A DNA stretch of 7,118 nucleotides from an uncultured Collinsella sp. (GCA_900761995.1 CAAFEY010000077.1:1-7118), one strand, 5' to 3'; counted from the stretch's first letter, positions 1-6,231 are shown. The notes: generated by a model from the sequence alone, not told the origin. Numbers and translations: made by a program.

Positions 1-188
1 GCCCGCTCGCCCGCGAGGCGGTATTGCCCCAAAGAAAGTAGAACGGACGGTGCGGCTTACATCTAGGACGCGCCATGATCGCGCCGCGCGCACGCGGTCG
101 CTTACGTGGATCCCTTTGACCGCGTCTGTCTTGGACTAGGACGGGCATTTCGTCCGTCCGCAACCACAGCCTGGTAGGAACGTAGCGC
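1..188 (-). other. Probable structured 5' leader of a leftward transcript (gene lies beyond the window)
   Basis: This stretch lies just downstream, on the minus strand, of a promoter-like TATAAT at 194-189, and holds no convincing gene. Several pairings are possible. ACGCGGTC (92-99) can pair perfectly with GACCGCGT (118-125). GGACGG (139-144) can pair with CCGTCC (154-159). The same CCGTCCG (154-160) can alternatively pair with CGGACGG at 44-50, so two structures compete, as in attenuators and ribosomal-protein leaders. I do not recognise a T-box, a known riboswitch class, RNase P RNA, tmRNA or SRP RNA here. A minus-strand ATG at 76 opens a frame that runs to the window edge, but it has no Shine-Dalgarno sequence and an unconvincing translation. 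A ribosomal-protein or amino-acid-operon leader is a guess, because the downstream gene is not visible. Confidence 0.4.
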
Positions 189-217
189 ATTATAGCTAAG
201 TTCAAGCTATAGTTTAA
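189..217 (-). promoter_or_regulatory. Leftward promoter with perfect TATAAT and an overlapping dyad
   Basis: On the minus strand a consensus -10 TATAAT (194-189) is preceded, at a 17-bp spacing, by a weak -35 TTAAAC (217-212). A perfect 7-7-7 dyad (TATAGCT at 191-197, AGCTATA at 205-211) covers most of the -10 and the spacer. A repressor bound there would block RNA polymerase. The strong -10 is seen directly; operator function is inferred. Transcription would start near 183 and run off the left edge. Confidence 0.55.
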
Positions 218-289
218 GGTTAGGGGCGTCATTCGCATCGCGAGTACAGATTTCGCAGGTCGGAGTGGGCTATTCGTGCCCCTGTGAAG

Positions 290-336
290 CCCGGAGCTCC
301 CCCTATGGGGAGCTCCGGGGCACCCTTCCTAGGGTG
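290..336. terminator. Two adjacent GC-rich hairpins, possible terminator
   Basis: The first hairpin has a perfect 13-bp stem (290-302 with 307-319) and a 4-base loop. Immediately beside it is CACCCT (321-326) pairing with AGGGTG (331-336) across a 4-base loop. They lie between the end of the leftward gene cluster (stop at 591) and the next leftward promoter (about 190), where a terminator would be expected. Neither strand has a proper T-run after the stem, so this is not a classic intrinsic terminator. It could instead be a dispersed palindromic repeat or a structural end of the neighbouring inverted-repeat element. Confidence 0.4.
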
Positions 337-365
337 CTGTGGCCAAAAAATGGCAAATATGAGTA

Positions 366-386
366 CTGTCACCAATTTAGTAACAG
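366..386. repeat. 7-7-7 dyad in the left arm (CTGTCAC-N7-GTAACAG)
   Basis: CTGTCAC at 366-372 and GTAACAG at 380-386 form an interrupted dyad with one imperfect base pair. The same pattern occurs in the opposite arm. It is either a protein-binding site or a subterminal hairpin of the element. Confidence 0.5.
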
Positions 387-509
387 GCAATTTTGGCCTC
401 TCGGACAGATTTTGCGCTCAATGTCGCTAACCTGATGCTTAGTTATTCCACATTTGTTTATTATCTTCTTACTTTATGCCGCCTCCGAGTCCTAAATTCC
501 TTGATTTTG

Positions 510-530
510 CTGTTACTGATTTAGTGACAG
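510..530. repeat. 7-7-7 dyad in the right arm (CTGTTAC-N7-GTGACAG)
   Basis: CTGTTAC at 510-516 and GTGACAG at 524-530 mirror the left-arm dyad. The outer half-site is identical between the arms; the inner half-sites and spacers differ slightly. The keeping of CTGTYAC-N7-GTRACAG in both arms, while other inner bases drift, suggests it matters for recognition. Confidence 0.5.
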
Positions 531-590
531 TACTCATATTTGCCATTTTTTGGCCAGGGCATATGATTAACCCCCTATTTTCGACGTGAA

Positions 591-1700
591 TTAGACCGGC
601 TTAAGCCCAAAACACGCCCGCAGCGTGTTAAGCAACGCCTCTTGCTTCTTCCTGCGGGCATCGACACGATTCCGGTACCGCTTTCGCATACGCTGGTGGA
701 TGCGCCATGCGAGCGCTTCCATCGCTTCCATGTCGCAGAGCATTTCGTTGTTGACCGTCGCGACCTCGATTCCCATAGTAATCAAGCCCGTGTTGCGCTT
801 TTCATCATGGATACGTCCCCTCCGAGAGGAATGGCCCAGCTCACCGTTGTATTCCAGGTCAAACCGGGCTGCCTCTTGATACGCATCGCAAACTGCATGG
901 GGCATCCCCGAGATTGCCTGCGCACGGTCATCGAACTCGACCTTGTAGTCGGTCTTAAAAGGTCCGCAGGCAAACCCGCCATAGGAAAACGGAAGCGAAA
1001 ACAGGGCGAGCATGATGCACTCCATGGGCGAGAGCAGGTTTTCCGAAAGATAGGGACACAGACGCAGCAGCTGTTTGGCCACATTCCCCTTGCATGCCGC
1101 AAGGTAATCTGCCAGGCGATCGGGCGTCAGCACCGGCTCGACTTCAAAGTAGCCAACGTCTGCTGGCTGGTCCTTGTCCTTTGCAAGTTTATTCGCAACA
1201 GGCGAGGTGTAGGGAGGCAGATACTTCCCGCGGTCGCTCAGTGAAATCTTAGAGCACAGCTCCTGGGCCAGGGCAAACGCCTGGATGCAGCCGAACTCGC
1301 GCGCAACGGCAACACAAAGGGCCTCGGGAGATAGGCTGTACACCCCCGGTTCCACCTCTAGAATCGAGCCGGCGGGCAACCCGGAACACACGGACCAGCC
1401 TACGCTAGGCATGCGGCGGCGCTGCGCCGCAGATCCCACCAGCAAGCACAGATCTTCTTGCACCTCGCCACTTTTGGCTCCAATTCGCACCAAGTCGGGA
1501 AGATAGATATCCTCGGTCGAGGGCGACGACGTGCGCAGCACACGGCGCTCTTCATCGGGATTAAGGTCCTTCCAGCTGATATAGCCCATCTGCCGGCGCT
1601 CGGCGCGCATCATGCGCAGCGCCGAAGCGCCTGTTAGGATTACGGAAGCCGCTAGCTGTTCGCCTGTCGGCTCGTTGCGCCGCTCAATCTTCACTGCCAC
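591..1700 (-). CDS. Uncharacterised protein with DUF559/Vsr-like nuclease-fold C-terminus
   Basis: This is a 369-residue protein of unknown role. Its C-terminal part carries DLEYNGELGH (residues 281-290), then D299, K301 and R302, followed by a hydrophobic strand (TMGIEVATV, 308-316). This fits the core of the Vsr/DUF559 branch of the PD-(D/E)XK nuclease fold, where an acidic beta-hairpin is followed by H, then D..R. The usual catalytic E-x-K lysine is not evident, so activity is doubtful. Residues 220-250 (SPMECIMLALFSLPFSYGG region) resemble the middle segment of such proteins in Coriobacteria, from recollection. The C-terminal 45 residues are very basic. The GTG start at 1700 is chosen because AGGGG (1712-1708) lies 7 bases upstream. 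The gene begins 10 bases after the comF stop, so the two are probably cotranscribed. A longer in-frame extension inside comF is not real. The role could be a defence or abortive-infection-like protein or a DNA-binding regulator; neither is shown. Confidence 0.8.
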   Translation of the reverse strand: MAVKIERRNEPTGEQLAASVILTGASALRMMRAERRQMGYISWKDLNPDEERRVLRTSSPSTEDIYLPDLVRIGAKSGEVQEDLCLLVGSAAQRRRMPSVGWSVCSGLPAGSILEVEPGVYSLSPEALCVAVAREFGCIQAFALAQELCSKISLSDRGKYLPPYTSPVANKLAKDKDQPADVGYFEVEPVLTPDRLADYLAACKGNVAKQLLRLCPYLSENLLSPMECIMLALFSLPFSYGGFACGPFKTDYKVEFDDRAQAISGMPHAVCDAYQEAARFDLEYNGELGHSSRRGRIHDEKRNTGLITMGIEVATVNNEMLCDMEAMEALAWRIHQRMRKRYRNRVDARRKKQEALLNTLRACFGLKPV

Positions 1701-1704
1701 AAAA

Positions 1705-1712
1705 CCACCCCT
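1705..1712 (-). promoter_or_regulatory. Ribosome binding site deciding the GTG start at 1700
   Basis: AGGGGTGG on the minus strand overlaps the comF stop codon (TAG at 1713-1711). It places GTG at 1700 seven bases downstream of AGGGG. A second in-frame GTG at 1694 is a weaker alternative. Confidence 0.6.
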
Positions 1713-2517
1713 ACCAAACACGTGCGATAGCGAGGCCATCGACTGCCGCAGCGCCGGCGCGCTTGAGTTCCGCCGAAGCCGCGGCCATCGTCGCGCCCGT
1801 GGTGATAACGTCATCGATAAGCAGCAGGCGGCGGCCGTGCACGTCCTCAACCGTCTCGTACATGCCTTGGGCACGCTCGCGACGCTCCTCACGACCGAGT
1901 TCGCGCTGGTCGCCATGCCCGTACTTGACGAGAGCATCGAGCAGGGGAACACCCGACAGCTCGCAAAATGGGCGCGCAATAGCCTCCATATGATCAAAAC
2001 CACGCCGCCGAAACGCCGCCGCCGTCGCAGGCACAAACACCACCGCATCCGCACCGGACAGCACACCTCCCAAGCGTTCGGGCGCTACGACCTGGGCATG
2101 CAGGGCGGTGTCGTAGAGCAGCTCCGCCAGATACGGAGCCAGACGTCGCTCGCCCGCGTCCTTGTACGCTTTAATGATGCGCGGCAGCGGATGCGCATAG
2201 ACGGCGCACGCCAGGCAGCGGTCGAGCGCCTCCGCCATTGCCGAGGACGTGCCTTCGACCGAACACTCAGTGCACAGCAAATCCCCAAACGGGGCGCCGC
2301 ATCGGGTACAGCTATGACGTGGGTCGATGAGCGTGAGCGCGGCCAGGCAGTCTTGGCAAATAAGCGCACCGGCGCGCTCGCAGCCGGCACATCGTGTTGG
2401 CGACAATGCCTCGAGTGCCTCGCGTGCCGCCCGCTCGGCAAACGGCAGCAATTCGTCCGCAAACGGTAGGGCGCCGGCACCCTGCAGACGGCTCAATTTG
2501 TTCAGATGGCTCTTCAA
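1711..2517 (-). CDS. comF: ComF-family phosphoribosyltransferase-like protein
   Basis: This 268-residue protein is of the ComFC type, known for a part in natural DNA uptake in Bacillus and other bacteria and related to DNA repair and metabolism proteins in others. The N-terminal half has four CxxC pairs (C43/C46, C54/C57, C70/C73, C82/C85), so it probably binds zinc. The C-terminal half is a type I phosphoribosyltransferase fold with VPATAAAFRRRGFDHMEAIA (162-181), the family's R.RGF motif, and the PRPP loop LLLIDDVITTGAT (231-243). The usual N..GAF motif of the family appears as AQGMY (216-220). Length is slightly above the usual 220-250. The TTG start at 2517 is preceded at 7-8 bases by AGGGAGGG; a second TTG at 2496 has a weaker site. 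The ribosome binding site lies in the 3' arm of a strong hairpin, so translation may be controlled. No other competence gene is in view, so the role in uptake is inferred from the family only. Confidence 0.9.
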   Translation of the reverse strand: MKSHLNKLSRLQGAGALPFADELLPFAERAAREALEALSPTRCAGCERAGALICQDCLAALTLIDPRHSCTRCGAPFGDLLCTECSVEGTSSAMAEALDRCLACAVYAHPLPRIIKAYKDAGERRLAPYLAELLYDTALHAQVVAPERLGGVLSGADAVVFVPATAAAFRRRGFDHMEAIARPFCELSGVPLLDALVKYGHGDQRELGREERRERAQGMYETVEDVHGRRLLLIDDVITTGATMAAASAELKRAGAAAVDGLAIARVW

Positions 2518-2520
2518 GAC

Positions 2521-2556
2521 ACAACCCTCCCTACGTTCGGTCGCAGGGAGGGTTGT
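2521..2556 (-). promoter_or_regulatory. 12-bp perfect hairpin burying the comF ribosome binding site
   Basis: ACAACCCTCCCT (2521-2532) and AGGGAGGGTTGT (2545-2556) are exact reverse complements with a 12-base loop. Read leftward, the 3' arm contains the AGGGAGGG that serves the comF TTG start. The stem ends four bases before the start. The run after the stem (GTCTTG) is too poor in T for a classic terminator. It may block translation, act as a weak terminator after ricT, or do both. Confidence 0.6.
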
Positions 2557-2572
2557 TGATTCAGCGCTATGG

Positions 2573-2593
2573 TACCCCGACGCGATTGGGGTA
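2573..2593. repeat. Small dyad between ricT and comF
   Basis: TACCCC and GGGGTA flank a 9-base loop just upstream, on the minus strand, of the larger hairpin. It is short and may only extend the structured intergenic stretch. I see no convincing promoter for comF in the 102 bases between the two genes. Confidence 0.3.
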
Positions 2594-2619
2594 AGGCGGG
2601 TTAAATCCGCTCGCGGGCG

Positions 2620-4320
2620 TTATTCGCCGGCGGGCGGTTGTGGTGCGGACGAAGACGGGGTCGAGCCCTCGCCACCATCCTGGCGCGGCTTGCGGGAACG
2701 GCGACGGCGACGGCGCTTTTGACCCTGGTCGGCCGAGCCCTCGCCACCGCGATCCTCGCGCGGCTCGCGCTCGTCGCGAGCGGCGCCACGCGAAGCCTTG
2801 ACAGCAGCTCCCCCGCCATCTCCGGGACGACGGCGCGTGACCTTGACCTCGCCATCCGAGACCTGATCGGCCACGGAGGGCACTGAAGGCTTCTGCTGCG
2901 CGCCCGAGGAATGGCGACGGCGCGGACGCGGCGCGCGCTCCTCCTCGCCACGTGACTTGCCGCCCTTGTCGGCAGGCGCATCGGGGGCCGAGGAGCCCTT
3001 GGAAGCGGCACCGGCCTCGCGAGCAGCTGCGGCGCGGAAGGCATCCTCGCGCTCCTCGCTCGACAAGTGACGGCGGCGGCGACGTGTGGGGTTCATGCCA
3101 CCGCCGCGGTTTTGCTGCTGAGGCTGCTGAGTCTCGCGCTCGCGGGAGGAGTTCTTGCCTGCAGCTGCAGCCTCGCCGACATTGCCCGAGCCCGCGCGCT
3201 TGCGACGACGACGGCCACCGGCGGCCTCCTCGGCCTCAGGCGTTGCGGCATTGCCACGGCCCTTTCCGCGGCCACGACCCTCGCCCTGCCCCTGACCGGC
3301 GCGAGCATCGGAATCGGCATCGCGACGACGGCGCTTGGGCATCGACGTGCCGGCCAGACGGTCGGCACTCGACAGGCCATCGCCCACGTCGACGCCGTTC
3401 TCGCGGTCGAGCTCCATGAGCGCCAGGCGCATCTCGGGCGACTCGATGCGCTCGAGCACGTCGCGCGTCACGCAGTCGGGGCGGCAGTTGCAGCCCTGCT
3501 CGGCGGCCTTCTTTTTGCAGCCCTCCGAGCAGGTCATATCAGCCAAGTTGACCTTAAAGACCTTGCCGTTCTCCAGGCGCAGCACCAGCTGCTCGCGCGG
3601 CGTGTCATATTCCTGAATACGCGCCTTGCCGAGCGGCGTATCGATAAGCGTCTTCTTTTTGGGCGCGCGGCTCTTAAAGTCCTTGTACGCTTCGAACTCA
3701 TAGCGCAGGCAGCACATCAGTCGGCCGCAAACGCCGCTGATCTTGGAGGAATTGAGCGGCAGGTCCTGCTCTTTTGCCATGCGGATCGAGACGGGCTCAA
3801 ACTGTCCGCCAAAGCGCGTGCAGCAGAGCTCCTGTCCGCACTGGGCATAGCCGCCCACCAGGCGGGTCTCGTCGCGCACGCCGATCTGGCGCATGTCGAC
3901 GCGAATGTGCAGCGTCGAGGACAGATCCTTGACGAGCTGGCGAAAATCGACGCGTTCCTCGGCCGCAAAGTAGAACACGGCCTTCTCGCCGCCAAACAGG
4001 TACTCGACGCCCACCGGTTTCATATCGAGGTCGAGCTCCTTGACCAGGCGGCGGAAGTCGACCATGGCCTCGTCGCCCTGGATGGCCAGGTCGTCGGCAA
4101 GCTGCAGGTCGATGTCGCTCGCCACGCGCAGTACGGGCTTGAGCGGCTGACCGATCTCGTCTTGCGGCACCTCAAAGGGATCGGCCGTGACCAGGCCGAT
4201 CTCGGTTCCGCGCTCGGTGGAGCAAATAGCGTAATCTGCCTCGAGGATATCCAGGTCCTGCGGGTCAAACCACAGGTCGCGCGAGGCGTAGGTAAACTTA
4301 ACGGGTACGACTAACGGCAT
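2620..4320 (-). CDS. ricT: PSP1-domain RicT (YaaT) family protein with long arginine-rich tail
   Basis: In Bacillus subtilis RicT forms the Fe-S Ric complex that binds RNase Y and promotes mRNA maturation, competence and sporulation. Here the PSP1-type core spans about residues 1-260. It has the two signature cysteine clusters, CGQELCC (161-167) and CGRLMCC (198-204), inside the GGYAQ and SKISG contexts typical of the family. A further cysteine group follows at C264, C268, C277, C279 and C283. From about 325 to 566 the protein is predicted disordered: rich in G, A, S, E, Q and R, with repeated arginine runs at 330-333, 370-372, 413-417, 467-469, 496-498 and 536-541. The family is usually about 270-300 residues, so this protein is nearly twice as long. 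The ATG at 4320 overlaps the holB end by 10 bases and is preceded by AGGAAGG, so it is translationally coupled. The tail is likely an RNA- or ribosome-binding region; this is inferred from composition. Confidence 0.92.
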   Translation of the reverse strand: MPLVVPVKFTYASRDLWFDPQDLDILEADYAICSTERGTEIGLVTADPFEVPQDEIGQPLKPVLRVASDIDLQLADDLAIQGDEAMVDFRRLVKELDLDMKPVGVEYLFGGEKAVFYFAAEERVDFRQLVKDLSSTLHIRVDMRQIGVRDETRLVGGYAQCGQELCCTRFGGQFEPVSIRMAKEQDLPLNSSKISGVCGRLMCCLRYEFEAYKDFKSRAPKKKTLIDTPLGKARIQEYDTPREQLVLRLENGKVFKVNLADMTCSEGCKKKAAEQGCNCRPDCVTRDVLERIESPEMRLALMELDRENGVDVGDGLSSADRLAGTSMPKRRRRDADSDARAGQGQGEGRGRGKGRGNAATPEAEEAAGGRRRRKRAGSGNVGEAAAAGKNSSRERETQQPQQQNRGGGMNPTRRRRRHLSSEEREDAFRAAAAREAGAASKGSSAPDAPADKGGKSRGEEERAPRPRRRHSSGAQQKPSVPSVADQVSDGEVKVTRRRPGDGGGAAVKASRGAARDEREPREDRGGEGSADQGQKRRRRRRSRKPRQDGGEGSTPSSSAPQPPAGE

Positions 4321-5438
4321 TTCAGTGCCTTCCTGATATCGAACAGCATGACCTCGATGGCCAGCTGGGGAGTAACGTTTCTGGCGATGTTGCGCTCGGC
4401 GGTCGCGACCGCCTCGAGCGCCTGGGTGGCACCCGCAACATTGGTCGCGGCGGCAAGCCGACCGATCGTGTCGCGCACATCCTCGTTCACGACGTCGGCC
4501 GCCTCATCCTGAAGCGTCAGCAGCACGTCGCGCATGAGCGTCCGCGCGCTCGCCAGCGCTTCCATGATACCCGAACGCTCGCGCGCGTTGAGTTCGCGCT
4601 TGTTGCGGTCCTCAAGCTGCTTCAATGCTCCACGCGACAGGTAATCGGCATTTTGCTCGAGCACCTTTTCCTGCGTGGACTTGACCTCGGCGAGCGGCGC
4701 CTTAACGGCGACGATGAGCGACTTGGCGCGGCTGAGCACGTCGGCCTCGTCGGCGGCGATGAGCGAGTCGATGGCGCGAACCATCTGACGGCGAGCATCC
4801 TGGCGCTCGGCGCTCTTAAGAAACTCGATGCCGCGTGTGGGGCTTCCCGCCACGGCGACCGCCATGCGGCAACGCGCAGGGTCCTGACCGGTGGCGCGGC
4901 TCACGGCCTGCGCGGCGACGGCGGGCGACACCAGCCGAAACGGCACGCACTGGCAGCGGCTCACGATGGTGGGCAACATCACGTCTGCCGAGGTGCCCAG
5001 CAAGATAAACATAACGCCCTCGGGCGGCTCCTCGAGTGTTTTGAGCAGTGCGTTGGCGGTGTTGGCGCGCAGCTGCTCGGCACGGTCAATGATGTAGACC
5101 TTGGCCTTGGCACGGATGGGCGCCAGCGGCACGTCGTCGAGCAGCTCGCGGGTCTGGGCGATAAGGTAGCCCGTGGCGCTCTCGGGCGTGTAATAGTGCA
5201 CGTCGGGGTGCGTATGGCGGGCGACGCGCACGCAGCTATCGCATGAGCCGCAGCCATCCTGCTCGCACAGGAAGGCTTGGGCGAGCGCCCACGCGGCGTC
5301 GAGCTTGCCCGCGCCGGGCGCGCCCAAAAACAGGTAGGCGTGCGATGCGCGACCGCTGGCGACGGCATTGGTCAAAAAGTCGCGCACGCGCTCTTGGGTG
5401 TCGAGCTTGGTCAGCAGGCTTGCCTGAGCGGGGGCCAT
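4311..5438 (-). CDS. holB: DNA polymerase III, delta-prime subunit
   Basis: This 375-residue AAA+ subunit of the clamp loader opens and loads the beta sliding clamp during chromosome replication. A Walker A-like loop GAPGAGKL (39-46) has leucine where a nucleotide-binding subunit has S/T, in keeping with delta-prime often being a non-hydrolysing subunit. A four-cysteine zinc module follows (C58, C63, C66, C69), then a Walker B-like IIDRAE (116-121), LLKTLEEPP (131-139) and the SRC motif (160-162). The C-terminal third is helical and would form the collar. The ATG at 5438 is chosen because AGGAGG lies at 5453-5448, inside the end of tmk, nine bases upstream. An in-frame TTG at 5459 would put that site inside the gene. 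The start follows the tmk stop by one base and the 3' end overlaps ricT. Confidence 0.94.
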   Translation of the reverse strand: MAPAQASLLTKLDTQERVRDFLTNAVASGRASHAYLFLGAPGAGKLDAAWALAQAFLCEQDGCGSCDSCVRVARHTHPDVHYYTPESATGYLIAQTRELLDDVPLAPIRAKAKVYIIDRAEQLRANTANALLKTLEEPPEGVMFILLGTSADVMLPTIVSRCQCVPFRLVSPAVAAQAVSRATGQDPARCRMAVAVAGSPTRGIEFLKSAERQDARRQMVRAIDSLIAADEADVLSRAKSLIVAVKAPLAEVKSTQEKVLEQNADYLSRGALKQLEDRNKRELNARERSGIMEALASARTLMRDVLLTLQDEAADVVNEDVRDTIGRLAAATNVAGATQALEAVATAERNIARNVTPQLAIEVMLFDIRKALKCR

Positions 5439-5439
5439 G

Positions 5440-6123
5440 TTACTCGGCCTCCTGGGCAAGAGCGGCGGTGACGGCGTCCTGGGAAATGTCGAGGCCGTAG
5501 ACGCGAACCTGCTCGACCGTCTGCGCGAAGACTTCCTCGACGGTCGCAGTGGCGTCGATGAGCTTTACGCGGTTTGGCTCCTCGGCAGCGATTGCGCAAA
5601 AGCCCTGGTAGACACGCTCCTGGAATGCCACGCCTTTTGCCTCCATACGATCTGCCGCACCACGGGCTGCCATGCGCAGCGCCGCCTGCTCGGGCGTGAT
5701 GTGATAGACGAGTGTGAGCGCCGGGTGCGTACCCGCGACGGCCAGGTTGTTGGCATCGCGCACTATCTGGCGATCGAGGCCATCGGCAAACGCCTGGTAG
5801 CAGGTCGTGGAATCGTAGAAGCGATCGCACAGGACCACCTTGCCGGCAGCGAGGGCGGGCGCGATGACCTCGTGCACCAACTGGGCGCGCGCCGCCTCGT
5901 AGAGCAGCAACTCGCAGGTGTCTCCCATCGCCGTGTTGGCGGGGTCGAGCAGCAGGGCGCGAATCTTTTCGCTGATGGCAGTGCCACCCGGCTCGCGCAG
6001 AGTTACGACCTGATAGCCAGCGAGGTCGAGCGCACGGGCAAGCAGACGCGCCTGCGTGGACTTGCCGGCACCGTCGACGCCCTCGAGCGTGATAAAGCTA
6101 TGTTGAGCAGGCTCAAAAGCCAT
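5440..6123 (-). CDS. tmk: Thymidylate kinase
   Basis: This 227-residue cytoplasmic enzyme phosphorylates dTMP to dTDP with ATP, an essential step to dTTP. The P-loop EGVDGAGKST is at residues 14-23. The REPGGT motif (43-48) and the CDRFYDST motif (99-106) build the dTMP site. The lid region around 152-162 carries R154 and R159. Length is a little above the usual 200-215, with an extra acidic C-terminal end. The ATG at 6123 has AGGAAGGGG eight bases upstream. It is the first gene of the leftward cluster. In Firmicutes the same block usually has yaaQ and yaaR between tmk and holB; here holB follows directly. Confidence 0.96.
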   Translation of the reverse strand: MAFEPAQHSFITLEGVDGAGKSTQARLLARALDLAGYQVVTLREPGGTAISEKIRALLLDPANTAMGDTCELLLYEAARAQLVHEVIAPALAAGKVVLCDRFYDSTTCYQAFADGLDRQIVRDANNLAVAGTHPALTLVYHITPEQAALRMAARGAADRMEAKGVAFQERVYQGFCAIAAEEPNRVKLIDATATVEEVFAQTVEQVRVYGLDISQDAVTAALAQEAE

Positions 6124-6175
6124 GGGCGCAGCCCCTTCCTACAAGGCGCGTAAATGCAGATATATCAACTAAGCC

Positions 6176-6204
6176 ATGATACCCCAGTGCTCGGCGCGTC
6201 CCAA
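6176..6204 (-). promoter_or_regulatory. Probable promoter of the tmk cluster
   Basis: On the minus strand TATCAT (6181-6176), five of six bases to consensus, is preceded at 17 bp by TTGGGA (6204-6199), four of six. Transcription would start near 6169, about 45 bases before the tmk ATG. It is the best candidate in the region. Confidence 0.5.
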
Positions 6205-6231
6205 ATCCCACCTAGCCAATGGCTACTCAGG

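Larger units (their letters stand above)
340..556. mobile_element. AT-rich 217-bp element bounded by a perfect 33-bp inverted repeat (MITE-like)
   Basis: Positions 340-372 and 524-556 are exact reverse complements over 33 bp, starting TGGCCAAAAAATGGC. With a few mismatches and one single-base insertion the match continues inward to about 390 and 507. Between the arms is about 116 bp of AT-rich DNA (421-480 is about one third GC) in an otherwise GC-rich window. No ORF of useful size lies inside, so it is non-autonomous if mobile. I see no clear target-site duplication. The left end can also fold on itself, since GGCCAAAA (341-348) pairs with TTTTGGCC (391-398). Known non-autonomous elements (MITEs) have this general form: short, AT-rich, inverted ends, no coding. 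Alternatives are a large bidirectional transcription-stopping structure or a regulator-binding region. From memory the terminal motif resembles intergenic repeats of Collinsella, which I cannot verify here. Confidence 0.55.

Noticed and set aside
1..76. Minus-strand ATG at 76 with a frame open to the edge
   Set aside because: There is no Shine-Dalgarno sequence, the start sits inside GC-rich structured DNA, and the 25 visible residues look non-coding. A leader is more likely.
1..590. tRNA, CRISPR array or other known RNA gene in the left region
   Set aside because: No cloverleaf, CCA end, regularly spaced repeats or recognisable RNA family signature was found.
642..1244. Plus-strand frame opposite the nuclease-fold gene
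   Set aside because: It has no ribosome binding site or domain, and the minus-strand gene has a coherent operon position and motifs.
1701..2066. In-frame upstream extension of the nuclease-fold gene into comF
   Set aside because: It overlaps well-supported comF in another frame and reads as Arg/Ser/Ala-rich shadow sequence. A good ribosome binding site marks the GTG at 1700.
1612..2469. Plus-strand frame opposite comF
   Set aside because: It is Arg-rich shadow coding, and comF on the other strand has zinc and PRPP motifs.
3067..4314. Long plus-strand open frame opposite ricT
   Set aside because: High-GC genes often leave long antisense frames. The translation is Ala/Leu/Arg-biased without motifs, while the minus strand has the full RicT signature.
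5439..5459. Alternative TTG start of holB seven codons upstream
   Set aside because: It would place the AGGAGG site inside the gene. The ATG at 5438 has ideal spacing from that site.
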